Of a DNA stretch of 25,466 bases, positions 20,011 to 25,466 are shown one piece after another. The notes beneath the pieces were generated by a model. The model made no database searches. It was not told the origin of the DNA and saw only the letters and a program-made list of their open reading frames with translations. Both the position numbers and the translations under genes were made by a program. Origin of the DNA: Cruorifilaria tuberocauda (lineage: Eukaryota > Nematoda > Chromadorea > Rhabditida > Onchocercidae); the NCBI GenBank assembly GCA_013365365.1, contig JABVXU010000701.1:1-25466 (forward strand). The letters are read 5' to 3'. Position 1 is the stretch's first letter. Each line of letters opens with the position of its first letter.

Positions 20011-21477
20011 AAGTAATTAAATAAGCTATGCTAAATCAAATTAATTAAGCTTAGTCCCTCTTTTAATCAATCAATCCTATATCGATATTTATCATTAAAG
20101 TAAATGTTTAAGTGAGAAAAACGAATTCTTGAATTAGCTAACAATAGAAATTAGGAAGCCGGAAGGAAAAAAAGAGAGCCGAAACTAAATAAATATTTAT
20201 AAGCTGATGTGAAAAAGCGATACATTTGGAATAAATATGCCATATGAATATTTTAGGAATGAAATTTAGCTTTAGCTTTTGAATTTTTGTACTTCTTCGC
20301 CTCTTTTAAGCATTCAACAAAAGCCGATAAATTGCATCGCACATTTGCTAATTTGAATTCAAACTCAAGTTTTGAGTTTAAAAAAAAAGCTTAAAACTAA
20401 ACTGAATTTATAAATTGAACTTAAAACGATAATTATTATTTATATAATTTATAAGTATATAATTTTATAATATATAATTTGTTCGATTTTATAATATATA
20501 ATTTGTTAAATTTCAAATTTAAAAGATACAGAAAAAAATCTAAAGGTAAGTAAACTCATAAATAAATTTACAAATGCAATTTTAAGTATAGAAGATTTAC
20601 ATTACCTTATATTACTTATCGGTATTGATCGTCTATGAGGTGATTATAGCCATTACTATAATCTAATTACTGTCATTTTTTAAATATTTTATTTTACTGA
20701 TTTCAATAAGTATTTCATACTTACCATTTATTTGATATCTTAATTACAGTATTTCAGATAGACTACTGTAGTAAGCAATTTGAATATTTAATCCTGAAAA
20801 ATATAAGGAAATTTTTTTTATTCCAATACATAATTTCATATTTAATTTTCTTTTTTTCTTCTTTGCAATAGAATAAATTAAAATAATGAATGAAATTTTT
20901 AAATTTAAAAAAAAAAATTATTTATCAAATCGAAAGCAAATTAATAAATAACAATAGGACGCATTGAAATTTTATTTGAAACGTTGCAAAAAATTTTTAC
21001 TAAGAAATAAAATTGAAAAACAAAAAATTAAATTTGAAAATCAGGCGGTAAAAACAATAAATTTTAATAGTTAAATATTATTAGTTCCATAATGAAAAAT
21101 AAATTATAATATTTTCAACTAAGCATTGCAATTTTCAACGAACAGGTGTTGCTTGTTTCGTTTTTTTTTCTTTTCTTTTTTTTGGATGTTAAGGTGATTC
21201 TAAAATGCTTTTCCTCAGGTCTCATACCAGATTTTAGCATTTTTCAGTAATTCAACATTTTACATTTCATTTTTTTATCACTTTTTCAAGATTAGCACAA
21301 ACATTTATATTTGTATGTAAATAATCCAAAAATATCTCAAATTCTTTTTAAAATAAGCATCAAGAATAAAATATCAAAAAAACAAATTTTAATTCCACTC
21401 GTCTTTTTTTCTTTAAAATAATTAATTTTTCTTCAAAAATAAACATTTTACACCTTTGAATTAAAAAATTTGATTAA

Positions 21478-21880
21478 AAAAAAATAAAAGTAATACCTTT
21501 TTCACATTTAAGTAATGTAAGTAAGAAGTTTTGTATTTAAAAAATTAAATAAAATACCTTTTACACATTTAAGTAAGTAAGAAATTTTGAATTTCTGTAA
21601 TTTATCAATATTTGATTAAAAAATTATAAAAGTTTAAATATATATATATATATTAAACATTTAAATAATACAGTCAAAAAGTTTTACTTCTCCTAAATAT
21701 ATTACTTTTTCTAAAATAAATTAAAGTTTATCTATTAAAAATTTTCTATTTCAGCCGAAAAAAAGTACCAATGATTCTGAATGAATGGAAAAAATCCTCT
21801 AAATACCTTACATTTTTGGAATTTATCAATACTTGGTTAAAAAAAAATTAATAAAAGTAATACTTTTTCACATTTAAGTA
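21478..21880. repeat. Three dispersed copies of a short AT-rich module
   Basis: AATACCTTTTNCACATTTAAG, or a close variant, with a following GTAA-GTAAG tail appears near 21490, 21552 and 21850. The first and third are also preceded by GGTTAAAAAAAAATTA-like or TTGATTAAAAAAAAAT sequence. The middle copy lacks that leader. A dispersed family with local duplications is the simplest view. Confidence 0.65.
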
Positions 21881-22498
21881 ATATAGGTAATAATTTTATT
21901 AGTAGAAAAGGTAATAATTAAGTAATGAATTTCTGCATTGCAATCAATTTTCTATAATATTAAAAAAAAAAATGCTTGGAATAGAAATGACAAATGGTTG
22001 ATCAATGATTGATTCATTATTGATAGAGAAAATTATTGATAAGTTATTATCAGTTTTATTACTTTAATTTGATTAATTAAAAATTATTTATTCCATGGAA
22101 TAAAAAAAAGATTTAACAAAAAAAAGAATTTAAAAAAGAATTTATAATTCACTTAAAAGGTTTGAAATGATTTTATCTCTAACTATTATATCATTTCAAA
22201 AGAGGAAGGCAAGAAAAAGAAGTAAACAAGTAATCGTTGAAATAGCGAAACGAAAAATTAGCATAACAAAACTTTTATATTCTTTTTTTCTTTTCTTTCT
22301 GCTATTTCCATTTGAAATTTTGAATAGTACCGGTTTGAAATGTGTGAATGATTAATCAGTGATAGATTATTAAGCTGATAAGAATGAATGAGTAATGAGA
22401 AATAGATTTACAGAAAAGAAAAAAAGAAAGCATATTTCCATCGTTTAATTTTTTCTCACCTTTTTTTTTGAAAACTAAGAACATAAAAAGAAGAAGAA

Positions 22499-22502
<4 letters not shown>

Positions 22503-22530
<28 letters not shown>
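22503..22530. repeat. GA dinucleotide microsatellite
   Basis: (GA)n of about 28 bp at the end of an AAGAAGAAGAGG purine run. The reverse-strand frame through it is an artefactual Ser/Leu repeat. Confidence 0.9.
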
Positions 22531-22533
<3 letters not shown>

Positions 22534-22888
22534 AAAAGGAGAGCTATTCATGGTATTCATGGCGCTACTACATAAATAATTTGTGTTAGTGAAAAAAAAA
22601 TATGTGAAATTAGATAAGAAATTATAAAGCAGTGGGAGGGAATAGTTGCATAGAGGACTATACGTATAGTGCATACGAAAAATGAGGATTGAATTTTTTC
22701 TTTCTCTTTCCAAAATTTTTTTCGTTTTTTTTCTGTAATTCGAATTATTTAACTGGAAATAATCAATAACTTATCAAATTGTCGATTAGTTGTATATTTA
22801 ACCTTTATTTCACCTTTAATTTTAACCTTCAAGGTTTGAAACTTCTCAGTGATTTATCACTGACCCTATCAGTGATTAATTTTTAAAA

Positions 22889-23100
22889 GGACGATGAAGA
22901 ATGAAGTAAAGAAAGGGAAGAAAAGAGAAAAGCTAGAAAGAGAGAGAAAATGTTGAAGAGAAAAAAAAAGGAAATGAAATGAAATGAATTGAAATGATTG
23001 AAGAATGAGTTGAAAGTTTGTGTTGGAAAAAAATGGAGATGAAAAGGGAGAGAGAGAGAGAGAGAGAGAGAGGTAAAAGAAGAAAAGTTTGTAAAATTTT
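22889..23100 (+). other. Long purine-rich tract including a GA microsatellite
   Basis: About 210 bp with very few pyrimidines on the plus strand, made of GAAG, AAGAGA, GAAATGAAATG and a (GA)n block at 23047-23072. Such polypurine/polypyrimidine tracts can adopt triplex (H-DNA) structures. No gene lies within it. Confidence 0.7.
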
Positions 23101-23244
23101 AGGTGGAACCAAATTTAGGTGGAACCAACAAGCCTATATTTGAAGATGATGAAAGAAGGAAAAAAAAGTTTTGAGCAATTTATTAGTAAGAATAATGAAT
23201 GAAATCAGTGAAAAATTATAAATCATCAAACATTTGAAATATCA

Positions 23245-23846
23245 ATTCACGGTTGTATTACAGTGTCATTTATTAAATTCCAATTATTATCATATCAGTA
23301 TGAGTATACCTTTTAATTATTATAATCAATTCATCGTTGTACCATAATATAATTTATTAAATTCCAATTATTATCATATCAGTATGAGTATATCTTTTAA
23401 TTATTATAATCGATTCATCGTTGTATCATACTATAATTTATCAAATTCCAATTATTATCATATCAGTATGAGTAAATTCCAATTATGATATCAGTATAAA
23501 TATATCTTTTAATTGTTATAATCAATTCATTGTTGTGTCACAATATAATTTATCAAATTCCAATTATTATCATATCAGTATGAGTAAATTCCAATTATGA
23601 TATCAGTATAAATATACCTTTTAATTATTATAATCAATTCATCGTTGTACCACAATATAATTTCTCAAATTCCAATTATTATCACATCATATAAGTATAC
23701 CTTTTAATTATTATAATCAATTCACTGTTGTATATCAGTATAAGTATATCTTTTAATTATTATAATCAATTGATCGTTGTATCACAATATAAGTTATTAA
23801 ATTCCAATTATGATATCAATACAAGTATATCTCTCAATTATTATAC
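23245..23846. repeat. 84/112-bp tandem repeat, about 7 copies, two unit types
   Basis: The unit includes ATTCATCGTTGTANCATAATA, then ATTTATTAAATTCCAATTAT, TATCATATCAGTATGAG and TATACCTTTTAATTATTATAATC. The first two copies are 84 bp. Copies 3 and 4 are about 112 bp because of an internal 28-bp partial duplication (AAATTCCAATTATGATATCAG type). Copy 6 is deleted in its middle. Copies 3 and 4 sharing the same insertion suggests they arose by duplication of one another. Confidence 0.92.
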
Positions 23847-24517
23847 AATGAAAGGTGACATGCAATTTAAATTATAAATAATGGTAGTGAAATGGAAGAA
23901 GAAAAAATTATCTTATCAGTATAATTAGTAACAGTGGTAATGGTGAAAGGAAGAAATTACAAAAGAAAAAAAGCAAATACAAAAAGATGCAAAAAAAAAG
24001 CAAACAAAAAGGAAAGGAAGAAAAAATTTTTAGAGATAAAAGATTAAATATAACATTATTAGAGAAGACGAAGCTTAAGTGAGCTTGAAGTGGTTAAACT
24101 TTTAAAACATGATCTTTTTTTTCTCTCTCAAACTTTAAGCATTTCGATTCTATAGATAACTTTCTTTTTCCCTTTTCACCTTTCTCCAATTTATTAATGT
24201 CTTTTACCCGAGATTTACTTTTGAAGATAGTAGATTAAAGAAAACGATAATTAATTAGATATTAATATATTGTTAAGCTTTTCCTTTAGCAAAAGATTGA
24301 TAGGTTCAATTGGAGGCTTTCTTTTTTTTTTCAACTGATAATATTTGCTCCTTTATGATATTGTGAAACAAACAGCCTCATATCATGTTTAAATGATAGT
24401 TTGAGAAAGAAAATAGGAAAAGATTGGCAATTCTTTTCTTTTTTTTTTTGTTTTATGTTTATTTATACTTTTGTTTTAATGTTATATAGTAAGTGTGATA
24501 TTTAAAAATGATTGATT

Positions 24518-24645
24518 GTAAGCTAATATAGCTAATATTGGTTATTTTCATAGATATATAAAACATAATGTGCTTCATTTTGTAAGCTAATAGAGCTAAT
24601 ATTGATTATTTTTATAAATATACAAAGTATAAAATGCTTCATTGC
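24518..24645. repeat. 64-bp direct duplication
   Basis: Two adjacent copies begin GTAAGCTAATATAGCTAATA and GTAAGCTAATAGAGCTAATA at 24518 and 24582. They continue TTGNTTATTTT, TATANAA and TGCTTCATT with about 10-15 percent differences. Confidence 0.85.
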
Positions 24646-25121
24646 TACTAAACAAGAAATTAGAAAAGATAATTTTTACTGATTATAACTTATATAGGTA
24701 AAAAAAAAAGTAATCATTGCAAGCTTTTGACATTTGATAAATTTTTGATAAACGTGCAATTTAATATAAATTATTTCTAATTACTGAAAATAGTGATACT
24801 GATATTTAACTAAATTTCTCAATCAAAGATTTTTCAATAGCCGAGAAAATTAGTTCATGGTTTGCTTCAAAAGCTTCTCTTCTCTGTTGCAGTAAATGTC
24901 ACGATATGAGTAATTATTTAAGTAAGTTATTTAATCAATAATATTGTAAGCAGAATATTTAGATATTTTGAATAAGTCTTTTCTACTACTAAATAATATT
25001 TAAAATTTGAAAAAAGTGCAAAAAAAAAAAATAAGAGAATTTTTTGGCTATTTTCTATGCTTTTACATATAAACAATAACAATGGAATAGGAATAATGAA
25101 TAAATGATAATTTTAATTTAA

Positions 25122-25220
25122 ATACCGTATAGTATAAAACCGTATAACTGTATGATGTAACCGTATGATTTTACCGTAGATACCGTATAACTGTATGACC
25201 ATATGATGCAACCGTATGAA
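25122..25220. repeat. CCGTATAACTGTATGA-type irregular repeat
   Basis: ACCGTAT or ACCGTAG occurs about six times in 100 bp, with a longer duplication in which ACCGTATAACTGTATGATG and ACCGTATAACTGTATGACC appear about 55 bp apart. Spacing is irregular. Confidence 0.75.
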
Positions 25221-25402
25221 AATGAAAATTTGGTAACTTCAGTGAATTTATTCAAAACAATTTAAAAAATTCAAATCTTGATAACTGGAAATTATTCAAT
25301 GGCTTATAAATTTCAGTTCTATTCTTAAATGATATTTTTGCTAATCGAAAATATTTTTTGTGATAGTTTTAAATTTAAATATTTGTAAATTCAGCATGAT
25401 CT

Positions 25403-25466
25403 ATACTGATACTGTGAATCTTATATAGATCTAGTAAAATACTGATACTGTAAATCCTATATAGAT
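25403..25466. repeat. 36-bp tandem repeat cut by the window edge
   Basis: ATACTGATACTGTGAATCTT then ATATAGATCTAGTAAA, followed by a second, truncated copy starting at 25439. The array probably continues to the right of the window. Confidence 0.75.

Larger units (their letters stand above)
18999..23244. other. AT-rich sequence without a supportable gene
   Basis: No exon pair or long frame is supported. The sequence includes a GGTAGAAA-type short array (19882-20010), an expanded TATAATTTATAAGT region near 20440-20510, three dispersed copies of an AATACCTTTTNCACATTTAAG segment, a GA microsatellite at 22503 and a long purine tract at 22889-23100. Short open frames near 22170-22710 are low-complexity artefacts. 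Confidence 0.5.
23847..25402. other. AT-rich sequence without a supportable gene
   Basis: No open frame or exon pair can be supported. It contains a 64-bp duplication at 24518 and CCGTAT-type repeats at 25122-25220. Confidence 0.5.

Noticed and set aside
22167..22355. Plus-strand 62-residue frame with a Phe-rich hydrophobic segment
   Set aside because: The hydrophobic segment comes from a TTTTTC low-complexity run; no context.
22456..22713. Minus-strand 85-residue frame with Ser/Leu repeats
   Set aside because: It is generated by the GA microsatellite and purine-rich flank; no conserved feature or splice context.
1..25466. Transposon, tRNA, rRNA or viral sequence
   Set aside because: No transposase or reverse-transcriptase-like frames, no terminal inverted repeats with target duplications, and no tRNA-type box patterns were noticed; this was by eye, so weak or decayed copies could be missed.

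Overview
The window is strongly AT-rich eukaryotic DNA with one recognisable protein-coding gene, on the minus strand, plus a large amount of repeat-studded non-coding sequence. The gene has small exons, introns from 56 to about 840 nt, and acceptors of the form TTTCAG, TTTTAG or ATATAG. These features, the extreme AT content and the frequent TTAGCT/AGCTAA words suggest a nematode, plausibly clade III and perhaps filarial. That assignment is inference from style and not from a database match.

The gene runs right to left. A candidate trans-splice or 5' UTR acceptor lies at 14123-14124 and the start codon at 14058. Eleven coding exons were traced by hand to 8551. Ten junctions agree in phase and give 804 continuous codons. 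The only uncertain junction is the 3' edge of exon 6. The predicted protein is a secreted, non-fibrillar, interrupted collagen. In order it has a signal peptide (about 1-29), a Gln-rich tract (89-125), a furin-type RRKR (200-203), a very acidic region with ten consecutive Asp (276-285), an acidic EGSG site that could carry a glycosaminoglycan (462-465), a Thr/Ser/Pro linker, a small three-Cys module (538-584) and Gly-X-Y segments with short Cys-bearing interruptions (590-788). A secreted, possibly proteoglycan-type collagen resembles the XV/XVIII (CLE-1) class in layout, but no diagnostic NC1, endostatin or complete TSPN domain is visible, so no gene symbol is given.

The 3' end is unresolved. 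After 8551 there is either a usable GT donor, in which case the gene continues left beyond the window, or a short read-through to TAG at 8520-8518 with AATAAA 30 nt later. The 8.5 kb to the left is AT-rich and holds no confident exon. One candidate exon at 4448-4581 (minus) has good splice sites and an open frame.

To the right of the gene, 14.1-25.5 kb contains no supportable gene. It carries a succession of tandem arrays with different periods: about 32-36 bp at 17.2 kb, 37 bp at 18.4 kb, 50 bp at 18.8 kb, about 12 bp at 19.9 kb, 84/112 bp at 23.2 kb, 64 bp at 24.5 kb and 36 bp at the right edge. It also holds GA microsatellites and a long purine tract. A further 79-bp array lies inside intron 4. 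I found no convincing novel biological system; the most notable items are a well-supported GC-AG intron, in-frame skippable small exons, the domain layout of the collagen, and the repeat arrays.
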